Shown: positions 1-7,816, numbered from the stretch's first letter. The stretch: DNA of 17,123 nt from DATKZH01 sp964475955 (GCA_964475955.1 CAYYZY010000170.1:1-17123), one strand, 5' to 3'. Numbers and translations are program-made. The notes: generated by a model not told the origin, from the letters alone.

Positions 1-793
1 CGCTCTGCTCGACGAGGAAGTCGCCGCTGAGCCAGGTGAAGTAGTACCAGTGGCGCACCTGGTACTCCAGTTCGGTCTCGTCGGGCCGCCGCTCGTGATA
101 CTTGCCGCTGCCGCCGCGCACGTTGTAGATGCGTATCGTGTTCAAGCGCCCGATGGCCCCGTCGTGGATCCGGCGGATCGCCTCCTGGTAGACCGGGCTA
201 TGGCGCCGGTTGAGCCCCACGCCGATCTTCAGGCCCTTCCGGTCGGCCTCCTCCGCGGCGGCCAGTACCTTGCGGATGCCGGGCGCGTCGCTGGCGACCG
301 GCTTCTCCATGAACACGTGCTTACCGGCGCGAACCGCCGCCTCGAAGTGCGTGGGCCGAAACGCGGGCGGCGTGGTCTGCACGACCACGTCGACCTCGTC
401 CAGGGCCATCACCTTGCGGTAGGCTTCCAACCCGGCGAAGCGACGCTCGGGCGGGACGTCGACGCGCGCCGTCTGCGGACCGGCGTCGGGCGATTGACTG
501 AAATGCCCCCCTTTGACGAGCCGCTCGTGGCTCGCCTCGAGCCGATCGGCGAACGCGTCGGCCATTGCCCAGAGGGTCACTTTCCCCGGCGTGTTGAGCG
601 CCTGCACGGCCGCCCCGGTGCCGCGCCCCCCGCAGCCGATCAGCGCGATCTTGATTTCCTCGTCGCCGCCCGCATACGCCCGGGCCGAAAGCCGCCGTGT
701 GGCCGCGGTGGCCAGCGCGGCCGTTGCCGAGCCCTGCAAAAAGCTGCGCCGCGAAAGCGTGCGCCCCGCGCCCCGTGTGCCGTTACTACTCAT
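1..793 (-). CDS. Gfo/Idh/MocA family oxidoreductase, Tat-exported, C-terminus beyond window
   Basis: NAD(P)-dependent sugar or inositol dehydrogenase-like protein; only the first 264 residues are present because the gene runs off the left edge. A twin-arginine signal is visible at residues 13-21 (LSRRSFLQG) followed by an Ala-rich stretch, so export to the periplasm is expected. The Rossmann nucleotide-binding loop is ALIGCGGRGTG (about 50-60), and the family EKP motif sits in GKHVFMEKPVASD (about 157-169). The ATG at 793-791 is chosen because GGGAGG lies about 9 bases upstream and the Tat signal starts directly after it. Planctomycetes carry many such paralogues, often named after inositol 2-dehydrogenase, but the substrate cannot be read from the sequence. 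It follows the large HzsA-like gene after a 260-base hairpin-rich spacer, so cotranscription is uncertain. Confidence 0.9.
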   Translation of the reverse strand, partial: MSSNGTRGAGRTLSRRSFLQGSATAALATAATRRLSARAYAGGDEEIKIALIGCGGRGTGAAVQALNTPGKVTLWAMADAFADRLEASHERLVKGGHFSQSPDAGPQTARVDVPPERRFAGLEAYRKVMALDEVDVVVQTTPPAFRPTHFEAAVRAGKHVFMEKPVASDAPGIRKVLAAAEEADRKGLKIGVGLNRRHSPVYQEAIRRIHDGAIGRLNTIRIYNVRGGSGKYHERRPDETELEYQVRHWYYFTWLSGDFLVEQS

Positions 794-889
794 GGAAATG
801 AACCTCCCGGATAAACGTACTCACGATGCCAAACCACGGCGCCGCGGAAACTCGCTCCACGGGCCGGGGCACGCCTCGGTCTCCTGTGC

Positions 890-920
890 GTAGGACGGAA
901 TGGCATGCATGCCGTCCTAC
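890..920. repeat. Intergenic palindrome GTAGGACGG...CCGTCCTAC
   Basis: GTAGGACGG (890-898) and CCGTCCTAC (912-920) form a perfect 9-base stem, and the interior also contains the self-complementary GCATGC. It is the first of several hairpins between the HzsA-like gene and the oxidoreductase gene. It resembles REP-type bacterial intergenic palindromes. A role as a terminator or mRNA stabiliser is possible, but no T-run follows on either strand. Confidence 0.75.
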
Positions 921-926
921 TTGATT

Positions 927-942
927 GCGGCCGCAAGGCCGC
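927..942. repeat. Short hairpin with GCAA tetraloop
   Basis: GCGGCC (927-932), loop GCAA (933-936) and GGCCGC (937-942) make a perfect 6-base GC stem closed by a GNRA-class tetraloop when read on the plus strand. It is 6 bases away from the preceding palindrome, so the two appear to be parts of one repeat element. Confidence 0.65.
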
Positions 943-964
943 GACAAAGTCTCTGACCGTGATG

Positions 965-985
965 ATGCGCGCCTGGTGCGCGCAT
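965..985. repeat. Hairpin ATGCGCGC...GCGCGCAT
   Basis: ATGCGCGC (965-972) pairs perfectly with GCGCGCAT (978-985) around a 5-base loop CTGGT. It is the third hairpin in the 890-1043 cluster. Confidence 0.65.
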
Positions 986-990
986 GTCGT

Positions 991-1043
991 GGGGCACGTT
1001 TCCAACGTGCCGTTGGGTTGTGGGCACGTTGGAAGCGTGCCCC
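991..1043. repeat. Inverted pair of self-palindromic repeats ending next to the HzsA-like stop codon
   Basis: The arm at 991-1011 (begins GGGGCACG, ends CGTGCC) and the arm at 1022-1043 (begins GGGCACG, ends CGTGCCCC) are near-perfect reverse complements of each other. Each arm is itself a hairpin, because GGCACG pairs with CGTGCC around a 7-base centre. The larger fold would have a 10-base loop. The element ends 10 bases past the stop codon of the HzsA-like gene, where an RNA hairpin could terminate or protect that transcript. There is no U-tract, so intrinsic termination is not supported. Confidence 0.7.
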
Positions 1044-1053
1044 ATGTTCGGAG

Positions 1054-4000
1054 TCACTCCGGCGGAGATTGGGCGGCCTCGGCGATTTCGCTCGGGTCAA
1101 GCCGACGATGGTAGACCTTCACGCCGGCAACGCGGCCGGTCACCTGATACGGCGCCCCCGGCCCTCCGCTGTACTGGCCGACGTGCAAGTCGCCCGGCCA
1201 GGCGGCCGTGTCGGCCTCGCCCGACTGCTCGCCGACCAGCTCGCCGTCTTGGAACAGCCGCGCCGTTTGGCCGTCGTAGGTGCCGACCACGTGGACCCAG
1301 CGACCGACCGCGGACTTTCCTCCGTCGCAATCGATCCCCCCGACGTGCCACCGCCACCCGCCCCCAATCCGCTGGAGGAACCAGCCGGCCCTTCGCCAGT
1401 GCCCGCAACTGACGATCACGGGCATCTGGCCAGGCTCGTCGAAGAAGACCCAGCACGTGATCGAGACGGGCGGGCCCAGGTCGAACACCCCTTGGTGGGC
1501 GAAGGTGAGATGGCCGCCGCGGGCGACGTCGAGCAGGCCGTCGGCGCAGCGTGCCGCCCCGTGCAGCCGGCCGGCGAGCGTGCCTCCGCCGTAGAGCCGG
1601 CCGTCGGCCGCGTCGTCGAACCGGACGGTGAACATGGCCTCCCGGATGATCCTGGCGGTCGCCTCCGCCGGCGGGGTCGGCTCGCTTTCTGCGCCGCGCC
1701 GGCTCACCGCGCGCACGACGTACCGGTAGGGGACGTCGATCTCCACGTCGCCATCGACGTACGAGGTCCGGCGGACCGCCTCCTCCGTGACCGCGGCGAA
1801 CCGATCGCCCCCGCTCTTCGCTCGATAGACGTGATAACCCCGTAACGGCGACGCCGGGGCCTCCCACTCCAGCCGCACCGCACCCGACGCGGGCACGACG
1901 CGCAGCCCCTTCGCCGCCGGCGGCGGCGGCGGGGGCGGCACGGCAACGGAGGTGAAGGCCGGCTCGCTCCGGCCGTCTTCCGCGGCAAGTACGAGCGCAT
2001 AGTGCTGCCTTCCGGTGGGGACCTCGTCGTCGACGTACGCCGACCTTGTCGTGCGCACCAGCAGCGTGCTCTCGTCGGGCGCGAACCGCTCGCGGTCGGA
2101 TCGATGCAATTCGGCTTCGAGACCGATGGTCCGGGCCGAACGCTCCCAAGCCACCTGCACCACCCCCTCGTCGTCGAGGCTCACTTCCGGTGGCGGCGCC
2201 ACTTCCGGCACGGGCGGCGGGATCAGATGCCGGCATGTACCGGGGATCACGTCGGCTCCAGGCATGTCGATGCGGGGCGACGCCAACGCGGCCGCCCGGG
2301 CGGCGCGGATGATCGCGAACATGGTCCGGTAGTGGGAATCGGCCGTCGACGCAAACGGGGCGACGGGCTCGCCGCTCGGATCGGGCGGGAGGACCTCGTG
2401 GTGCGGGAACGCTTCCGGCGGCTGGACCGCGTGGGCGTACCCCTTCCACAGAAGATGCACTCGCTGCCGCCGCGGGTCGACCTTGCGGTCGCGGCACAGG
2501 CCCAGCCCGTATCCCTCGCTCCCTTCGGCCAGGGGCGCGCGCAGGATGCGGCTCAGCTCGGGGTCTTTCAGGTTGACCCAGTCGTTCTCGAAGTAGAACG
2601 GCTTCGCGCCGTCGCCGTGGCATCGGAGGCAGCCGGCCGACTTCATCTCGGCGACGAGCGACCCCTTCATGGCGCCCCAGCCGCGGACCGCGCAGCCGCT
2701 TGCCGTGGAGTCCCATGTACCGTGATAGAGGCCGTTGGTGTCGATCCAGGCCAGCAGGAGGTCGCGCTCCAGGCGGGTGAGGTCGGAAATTTGGCCGTCG
2801 TGCCCGTCGACGAGCAGGTCGGCCAGCGGCGCGGCCCCGGAGCCGTGCTGGCGCGGCGCAAAGATCTGCGACGACCAGAGCGCCGTCCCGTTCATGCAGT
2901 CGATGCCCGCGATCCAATGGGCCACGAGCTGCCGGTGCCGGCGGTTGGCCAGGTTCTCGTAGCTGATGTTGAAGTGCTCGGTCCAACCGCCCGAAAGGTC
3001 GATCCCGGCCGCGATCCCCTCCGCACCGCCGTGGCAGCGGACGCAGTGCTCGTCGAGCACCGGCTGGACCATGCTGGGGTAGTCCAGAAAGCCGCTTCCC
3101 CACGATTCCGGCTGGAGTTGGGACGGCTCACGCCCCATGAGGTCGGAAAGCCCTTCCAGGGCGGCCGTGGTGCTGTATTTGTGTTCGTGACAGCCGATGC
3201 ATGATCGCGTGGTCCCGGGCGCGGCCTGCACGAAGGTGCGCATGCTCTGGATCAGGCGCCCGTCGGCGTCCAGCGCCTGCAAATAGACGGCCCTGCCTGC
3301 GGGGACCTCGAAATAGGCCGAGCCGTCTTCCTCGACGGGCACCGTGCCCAGGAAGTTCTTGGCGCTGAAGGCCAGGGCGGCACTGACGAGGAACGTTTGG
3401 TTGTACGGGCTGCCGCCCATGGTCGTGCCGCTGGTGCGGGAGGTCTCCTCGATCACGCGGAGTTGCTTCACCTCCCCCCGCTCGATGCCCGAAAGCCCCT
3501 GACAAATGTCTTGCACGAAGAAGCGGCCTGTCGTTTCTCGGCGGTCGGTGATCTCCCCCACGGTTCGCGGAAGGGGGCGCGGCTTGATCAGCATCGGCGA
3601 GTGGAGGCAAATCTCCGGGTCGGCGTGGAGGACGATGCGTCGGCCGGCGCGGTCGATCATCTCGATCGCGTTGCGCTCGTGCCCCGGGGGCCGGCCGCTG
3701 AAGAGGACCACGTCTTCCGACACGGGCCACGGCTCGCAGGAGTTGCCGCGGTCGAAGGTCGGCTCTTCCGGGTGTTCGAGGTTGAACGCCGCTTGGGGGC
3801 TGTCCTTTCCCAATCGCGGGTCGACGAAGGCGATCGAGCCGCGCGGCGTGGAGTTGTGCTTGGAAAACGTGCCCACGATCAGGTGGGAGCCCGGCACGGG
3901 CCGGGCGTCGAGGATCGCCTCCGGGAAGACCATATTGTTGGCGTAGAAGGCGGTCTCCTGCGTTCCGTCCGGGTTGACCGTCCACAGCGACTGGATGGTC

Positions 4001-4719
4001 AGGGCGTTCTTGTCGACGTACTCCCAGCGGCCGAACAGGATGCGACCGTCGGGCAAGATGCTCGGGTCGAACTCGTTGACGTTGTTGACCGAGATCGGGT
4101 GGATGTCGGAGCCGTCGGCGTTCATCACGTGGAGGATCGCCACGCCCGTGTTGTTGCACGGCACCAGCCCGCTGGGGCGCGTGGAGAGGAACACGATGCG
4201 CCCGTCGGGGAGGTAGGCCGGCGAGACGTCGTGCTGGCCGGAGTGGGATCCCTCGTAGCAGTCGCAGGTCGGGGTGGGGTCGGTCACGCGCCGCAGGCCG
4301 CGACCATCGACGCCGATCTCGTAGATGCTCGTGCTGCCCTCCGGCTCCCCCTTGAAGCAGAACAGCAGGCGCTTGGCGTCCCAGGAGAGCTCGGGATCGC
4401 TGTAGACGCCCACGCCGAGCGTCTCCGGCGTGGTCGGGTCGATGACCGGACGGATCTTCCAGCGATCGCGCGGGGCGGAGGGGTTCTCAATCACGTAGAT
4501 ACCGCCACCGCCGGGAGGCCACTTGTAGAAGACGTCGTAGATATGGATTCCCTGGTAGGAGTGCCGCTTGACGAACAACAGCGGCGCATCGAGCAACGAC
4601 CGCATCTCCTCTTCCGCCCCGGGCGCTTCCGCGGCCGGCACTGCGGCGCCGGCGGTGAGGCACGCCCACGCCACGATTGCGAGCGCTGCGCTGCGCAGGA
4701 CACCGATTGAGAACTGCAT
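1054..4719 (-). CDS. HzsA-like secreted multidomain protein: PD40 propeller, CxxCH motifs, fibronectin III, LamG
   Basis: The predicted protein has 1221 residues. Residues 1-30 are a signal peptide. About 45-480 form a TolB/PD40-like beta-propeller with repeated 'PDGRI(V/L)F' blades, resembling the hydrazine synthase alpha subunit of anammox planctomycetes. Three c-type haem motifs follow: CIGCH (507-511), CVRCH (559-563) and CLRCH (697-701). Two fibronectin III-like segments (about 843-925 and 935-1018) are joined by a run of seven prolines. A LamG/concanavalin-type domain (about 1029-1215) ends the protein. The ATG at 4719 is chosen because AGGAGG lies 5 bases upstream and the signal peptide starts there; an in-frame extension to 5028 overlaps the kinase gene and looks non-coding. 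The protein probably sits in the periplasm or at the cell surface, binding haem and perhaps glycans. Planctomycetes outside anammox carry such relatives with unknown reactions, so hydrazine synthesis should not be assumed. Confidence 0.88.
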   Translation of the reverse strand: MQFSIGVLRSAALAIVAWACLTAGAAVPAAEAPGAEEEMRSLLDAPLLFVKRHSYQGIHIYDVFYKWPPGGGGIYVIENPSAPRDRWKIRPVIDPTTPETLGVGVYSDPELSWDAKRLLFCFKGEPEGSTSIYEIGVDGRGLRRVTDPTPTCDCYEGSHSGQHDVSPAYLPDGRIVFLSTRPSGLVPCNNTGVAILHVMNADGSDIHPISVNNVNEFDPSILPDGRILFGRWEYVDKNALTIQSLWTVNPDGTQETAFYANNMVFPEAILDARPVPGSHLIVGTFSKHNSTPRGSIAFVDPRLGKDSPQAAFNLEHPEEPTFDRGNSCEPWPVSEDVVLFSGRPPGHERNAIEMIDRAGRRIVLHADPEICLHSPMLIKPRPLPRTVGEITDRRETTGRFFVQDICQGLSGIERGEVKQLRVIEETSRTSGTTMGGSPYNQTFLVSAALAFSAKNFLGTVPVEEDGSAYFEVPAGRAVYLQALDADGRLIQSMRTFVQAAPGTTRSCIGCHEHKYSTTAALEGLSDLMGREPSQLQPESWGSGFLDYPSMVQPVLDEHCVRCHGGAEGIAAGIDLSGGWTEHFNISYENLANRRHRQLVAHWIAGIDCMNGTALWSSQIFAPRQHGSGAAPLADLLVDGHDGQISDLTRLERDLLLAWIDTNGLYHGTWDSTASGCAVRGWGAMKGSLVAEMKSAGCLRCHGDGAKPFYFENDWVNLKDPELSRILRAPLAEGSEGYGLGLCRDRKVDPRRQRVHLLWKGYAHAVQPPEAFPHHEVLPPDPSGEPVAPFASTADSHYRTMFAIIRAARAAALASPRIDMPGADVIPGTCRHLIPPPVPEVAPPPEVSLDDEGVVQVAWERSARTIGLEAELHRSDRERFAPDESTLLVRTTRSAYVDDEVPTGRQHYALVLAAEDGRSEPAFTSVAVPPPPPPPAAKGLRVVPASGAVRLEWEAPASPLRGYHVYRAKSGGDRFAAVTEEAVRRTSYVDGDVEIDVPYRYVVRAVSRRGAESEPTPPAEATARIIREAMFTVRFDDAADGRLYGGGTLAGRLHGAARCADGLLDVARGGHLTFAHQGVFDLGPPVSITCWVFFDEPGQMPVIVSCGHWRRAGWFLQRIGGGWRWHVGGIDCDGGKSAVGRWVHVVGTYDGQTARLFQDGELVGEQSGEADTAAWPGDLHVGQYSGGPGAPYQVTGRVAGVKVYHRRLDPSEIAEAAQSPPE

Positions 4720-4724
4720 CGATT

Positions 4725-4730
4725 CCTCCT
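4725..4730 (-). promoter_or_regulatory. Strong ribosome binding site fixing the HzsA-like start
   Basis: The minus strand reads AGGAGG followed by AATCG and then ATG, an ideal Shine-Dalgarno match. It rules out the longer in-frame starts upstream. A 10-base palindrome GACAATTGTC (4740-4749) lies just before it and might be an operator; that part is speculative. Confidence 0.75.
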
Positions 4731-4890
4731 GGATCATCCGACAATTGTCCGCCAAGCCCGTGTGGGGCTCGGCTCCGACGCGGCCCGAGCCGCGAGCCCC
4801 GCGTACCATCATAATCCGTGCGCCGGGTGAGCGATACACGCGCCGGGGACGGCATGGCCTTTCGCGAGTGAAGATGGCGGAGAGGAGGCT

Positions 4891-4920
4891 GCGAAAGGCG
4901 CGAAGAGCACAAAGAGCGCG
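4891..4920. repeat. Nine-base tandem repeat after the GHMP kinase
   Basis: Three imperfect 9-base units, GCGAAAGGC, GCGAAGAGC and ACAAAGAGC (4891-4917), are followed by a partial GCG. The array begins directly after the stop codon of the kinase gene (4922-4924, read on the minus strand). The rest of the 202-base spacer (4720-4921) holds a GC-rich hairpin (CGCGGC/GCCGCG, 4779-4794) and no gene. Confidence 0.5.
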
Positions 4921-4921
4921 G

Positions 4922-6595
4922 TCAGTACGCGCCGGCGCCTTCGGAGGGCACGATGCGGATCTTCTCCATCTGGCGCCCGAGCGGCTCGTAGTAGTCGCGC
5001 ACGAGCAGGGGGTCGAGCGCCCGATCAAAGCCCTCGCGGCCCAGCACGATCAACATTCCGCCCAGTCCAGCTCCGCTCAGCCGGGCTGCCATCACCTCGG
5101 GACATTTCCGGCAGATGGAGACCATGCGGTCGATGTTGGCCGTGCTCACGTGGTAGTCGCCCGCGAGCCGGCGGATGGGGAGCCCGTCGGTCTCGAACGC
5201 TTCGAGCGCCTCGTCGCGCAGGAACTTGACGCGCCGGTCGGCTTCGTCTTCGGGGTCGACGACGCGGTCGCCGAGCTGCGAGACGTTGAGCATCTCGGCA
5301 AATCCCTGCACGTCGTCGGCGGCAAGCAGCCGGCCGGCGTGTTCGGCCCGGGCGCATTCGCTGAAGCCGAAGGCGGCCGCGTCGCGCACGTGGTATCCGC
5401 CCTCGGGCTCGGCGACCTGCTGGATGCCCGCCTGGAAGGTCTCGCCGCGTCGTCGGAAGCAGCGGAAGACCTCGTCCTGGCGCATCACCGGGGGGACCGT
5501 GCGCAGGAACCGGAGGATCTCCGCTTCGGAGAGGATCGCCCGGTTCGCCACGTCGCCGAGGTAGACGCGGTGGTGACGCGCGTCGTGCGCGGCCCTTTCG
5601 GCCGTCAACCGTTCGAATTGGGGCGGCTTGTGCTTCTCGACGAAATCGGTCAGCAGGCATTCGGCGGCCTGGTAGGAGATGATCGGCGCGTTGAACCGCG
5701 TCTTGTAGGGCTCGACCGACTTGTTCGCCGCGTCGCCCGACTGATAGAGCACGAAATCGTAGCCCTCGGGAATCGGCGCGTGCTCGCGAGCCGCGAAGCC
5801 GGGCGTGGTAATGATCGGCTGCACGGCGCCGCGGCGGCACAGCTTGATCGCCGCCTGGTCGCCCGTGCCCCCCCGCGTGCCGATGTACCATTCGCCGTAG
5901 CCGTAAACCTCCATCAACGTTTCGACGGGCAACTCCCCGATGCCTTCCGGATTGCACCGCAGGAAGAAGTCGGTGGCCAGGACGACCAGCGCCGATGAAG
6001 AGGCGATGCCCGAGCAGGGCGGGAGATCGGAATCGAAGAGGAAGTCGGCGCCGGCGAACCGCTGACCGGCCGGGTAGAGGAAACAGGCCGCGTAGATCGG
6101 GCCGCAGGCGAAGTAGTTGACGAAGTGCTTGCCGCCGCCGAACGACGCCGCCTCGTGCTCCGTCCAGTCGAGCCACTGGCCGAGCGAGCGGAGCGGCTGG
6201 GGCGGCATCCGGTCGGAGAGCTGCAGCTCGCCTTCTCCGTACCTGGGCGAGAGGGAATGGGCGCAGATCACGTCGTCGTCGCGGCGGGCACACACGGCCC
6301 GCACCCGCTGCCTGGTCGCCACGGGGTTGACGATCCCGCCGCGGTGGTCGACGTGCATGCCCATCAGGTTGGCGCGGCCGGGCGACTCGTAAAGGCACAC
6401 GCGGCGCCGGGGTCCGAAGCGTTCGGCGAACCGTTCGATCAGTCGGGCGAACAGCTTCGCTTCGCCGATCGCCGCGTCGCGCGAGCCGTGCCTGGCGATG
6501 GCCCGCTGCAACAGCGCGTTGTTCTGGCCCCGGGCGGCCGCTTCGGCCAGTGCCGCGTACGTCTCGAGGGTCTGTTCGCCGATTGGTTCGTTCAT
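4922..6595 (-). CDS. GHMP-family sugar kinase, divergent galactokinase-like
   Basis: Predicted 557-residue cytoplasmic kinase that should phosphorylate a sugar at C1 using ATP. All three GHMP motifs are visible: SPGRANLMGMHVDHRGG (71-87), DLPPCSGIASSSAL (190-203, the phosphate-binding loop) and SGAGLGG (507-513). The catalytic Asp of galactokinases is matched by Asp246 in RGGTGDQ. True galactokinases have GEHTDY in motif 1; here the Glu that contacts the C6 hydroxyl is Met80, while His81 and Asp83 are kept. The protein is about 170 residues longer than GalK, with an N-terminal helical extension (1-65) and extra sequence before motif 3. The ATG at 6595 has GAGGT about 7 bases upstream. It lies downstream of a beta-helix protein resembling half of a sugar nucleotidylyltransferase, which suggests a sugar-activation pair. 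The substrate is unknown; a galactose, fucose-like or heptose sugar is possible. Confidence 0.85.
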   Translation of the reverse strand: MNEPIGEQTLETYAALAEAAARGQNNALLQRAIARHGSRDAAIGEAKLFARLIERFAERFGPRRRVCLYESPGRANLMGMHVDHRGGIVNPVATRQRVRAVCARRDDDVICAHSLSPRYGEGELQLSDRMPPQPLRSLGQWLDWTEHEAASFGGGKHFVNYFACGPIYAACFLYPAGQRFAGADFLFDSDLPPCSGIASSSALVVLATDFFLRCNPEGIGELPVETLMEVYGYGEWYIGTRGGTGDQAAIKLCRRGAVQPIITTPGFAAREHAPIPEGYDFVLYQSGDAANKSVEPYKTRFNAPIISYQAAECLLTDFVEKHKPPQFERLTAERAAHDARHHRVYLGDVANRAILSEAEILRFLRTVPPVMRQDEVFRCFRRRGETFQAGIQQVAEPEGGYHVRDAAAFGFSECARAEHAGRLLAADDVQGFAEMLNVSQLGDRVVDPEDEADRRVKFLRDEALEAFETDGLPIRRLAGDYHVSTANIDRMVSICRKCPEVMAARLSGAGLGGMLIVLGREGFDRALDPLLVRDYYEPLGRQMEKIRIVPSEGAGAY

Positions 6596-6616
6596 GGCTT
6601 CTACCTCAATACTCCA

Positions 6617-6668
6617 GGCGGTCGGCGGTCGGGTTTCAGCGATCAGCGGTCAGTGGTCAGTCGTCAGC
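6617..6668. repeat. Heptameric tandem repeat upstream of the GHMP kinase
   Basis: Seven consecutive 7-base units fill 6617-6665: GGCGGTC twice, GGGTTTC, AGCGATC, AGCGGTC, AGTGGTC and AGTCGTC, with AGC continuing to 6668. The period is strict while the units drift. It ends about 20 bases before the kinase start codon. It resembles the short tandemly repeated heptamers (STRR) known in cyanobacteria. The remaining spacer down to the beta-helix gene (6669-6796) shows no gene. Confidence 0.7.
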
Positions 6669-6796
6669 AGGAAGTGGGGATTGGCCGGGAGGCGACCGGG
6701 GTTGGAGGGAGGATGGCCGGAGACGCAAAGCGGACCGATGAGGAGGTGGCTTGCCGCGGCGCTCCGCCTCGGGCTCGCTTCGTTGTAAAGCGTTTT

Positions 6797-7756
6797 TTAC
6801 AAATGGTTTGCGTCGATTCTGGCGAGCCGGACGACATCGGCGTCGATGGCCTTGTTTTTGAAAAGCGTACCTCGCTCGTAGAGGCCGCGATCGATGTTGC
6901 ACAGCCCGTAGGCCACGCAGTGGGGGCCGATGAGCGTGCCGGGCGCGACGACGCTGGAGCAGCCGATCTGCGCGAAGTCGCCCAGCACGACGCCCATCTT
7001 CACCAGGCCGAGGTCGTAGCGGGCGCCGTCGACGGAGATCACGAGCTGGGTCCAGTTCGACTCGCCCCGCAGCCCCTGGAAGATGCCCAGGTTGGCGGCC
7101 GTAACCTGGTTTCCGAAATGGGTGGCGAAGCCGCAAACGCTGTCGCCGAGGTAGCAGGGGTGGGGGAAATTGGCGTCGTTCATCATGACCACGTTCTTCA
7201 GCTCGCCGCGGAAGGCCGTCCCGCCGGAGCTCGCCCCGAGGATCACGTTGCCACGGAAGTATGCGCCCTGGCGGATCTCGTTCGCCTCCATGATGATCGT
7301 GGGGCCCTTGAGGCCCACGCCGGGCTCGACCAGCGTTTCCGGGCCAATGTACAGGTCGCCTTCGCCCGGGCAAACCGTAGCGCCGAGCAGTCGGGCCCCG
7401 TGGTCAAGGCAGATCGTACCGGGCTCTTTCCCCGGATCGCTTCCGACGTAGTAGGCGGGGTCGAACCGGGCCCCTTCGGCCACCAGCGCACGGAACGCGC
7501 CGGTGCCGCGGTTGGGGAAATCCTTCTCGGTGAGTCGGGCGACCCGGCCGGACTTGCTCATCCGGTCGGCCTTCTCGGCCAGCCAGCGCCGGGCGTGGCC
7601 GCCGATCGCCCGCAGCACGTCGATCACCGATTTCGCCTCGCTGATGAGCGAGGCGTGGGCAAAGGGGTGGGCTTCGAAGTCGAAGTAGTAATCGGCCCGG
7701 AGCTTCTCGGGCACCTGGTCGGCCGCCAGCTCCGATAGCTTGATCGCGTCGGCCAT
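6797..7756 (-). CDS. Left-handed beta-helix protein, sugar nucleotidylyltransferase/GlmU-like C-terminal domain
   Basis: Predicted 319-residue protein. Residues 1-100 are a helical N-terminal part without the GxGTRxxP nucleotidylyltransferase signature. About 115-290 contain hexapeptide-like turns (for example LYIGPETLVEPGVGLKGP, AYFRGNVILGA, GVVLGDFAQIGCSSVVAPGTLIGP) typical of the left-handed parallel beta-helix that ends GlmU and related sugar-1-phosphate nucleotidylyltransferases. Such domains often bind acyl-CoA or build trimers. The ATG at 7756 (MADAIKL) is preferred: GAAGGA lies about 10 bases upstream, and the longer in-frame extension has an unfolded, basic composition. The gene sits 201 bases upstream of the GHMP kinase, and the pair recalls the two halves of fused fucokinase/GDP-fucose pyrophosphorylases. 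Acetyltransferase, scaffold and carbonic-anhydrase-like roles remain open. Confidence 0.75.
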   Translation of the reverse strand: MADAIKLSELAADQVPEKLRADYYFDFEAHPFAHASLISEAKSVIDVLRAIGGHARRWLAEKADRMSKSGRVARLTEKDFPNRGTGAFRALVAEGARFDPAYYVGSDPGKEPGTICLDHGARLLGATVCPGEGDLYIGPETLVEPGVGLKGPTIIMEANEIRQGAYFRGNVILGASSGGTAFRGELKNVVMMNDANFPHPCYLGDSVCGFATHFGNQVTAANLGIFQGLRGESNWTQLVISVDGARYDLGLVKMGVVLGDFAQIGCSSVVAPGTLIGPHCVAYGLCNIDRGLYERGTLFKNKAIDADVVRLARIDANHL

Positions 7757-7816
7757 GGTCGCTCGGTCCTTCGGTTTCTGCGGCGAATGAACGTATGAAC
7801 CCGGGTCAGTCTTTGT

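Noticed and set aside
925..1845. Long plus-strand open frame opposite the HzsA-like gene
   Set aside because: It is the reverse complement of a well-supported coding region in a GC-rich genome; the product is low-complexity and has no recognisable domain.
1097..4159. Two further long minus-strand frames (1097-3103, 3128-4159) within the HzsA-like gene
   Set aside because: They are Arg/Pro/Gly-rich out-of-frame readings of the same DNA, while the main frame carries signal peptide, CxxCH and LamG features.
1054..4719. Calling the large protein a true hydrazine synthase and the organism an anammox bacterium
   Set aside because: No HzsB/HzsC-like genes are nearby, the fusion domains are foreign to HzsA, and similar proteins are expected in non-anammox planctomycetes.
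4720..5028. N-terminal extension of the HzsA-like protein to 5028
   Set aside because: It would overlap the kinase gene and precedes a clear signal peptide with an ideal ribosome site at 4725-4730.
4568..5998. Plus-strand open frame of about 476 codons
   Set aside because: Opposite strand of the HzsA-like and kinase genes; no domain, and its composition is typical of antisense frames.
6784..6803. Intrinsic terminator at the end of the beta-helix gene (TTGTAAA...TTTACAA)
   Set aside because: The stem is AT-rich and overlaps the stop codon, and no T-run follows in the direction of transcription.
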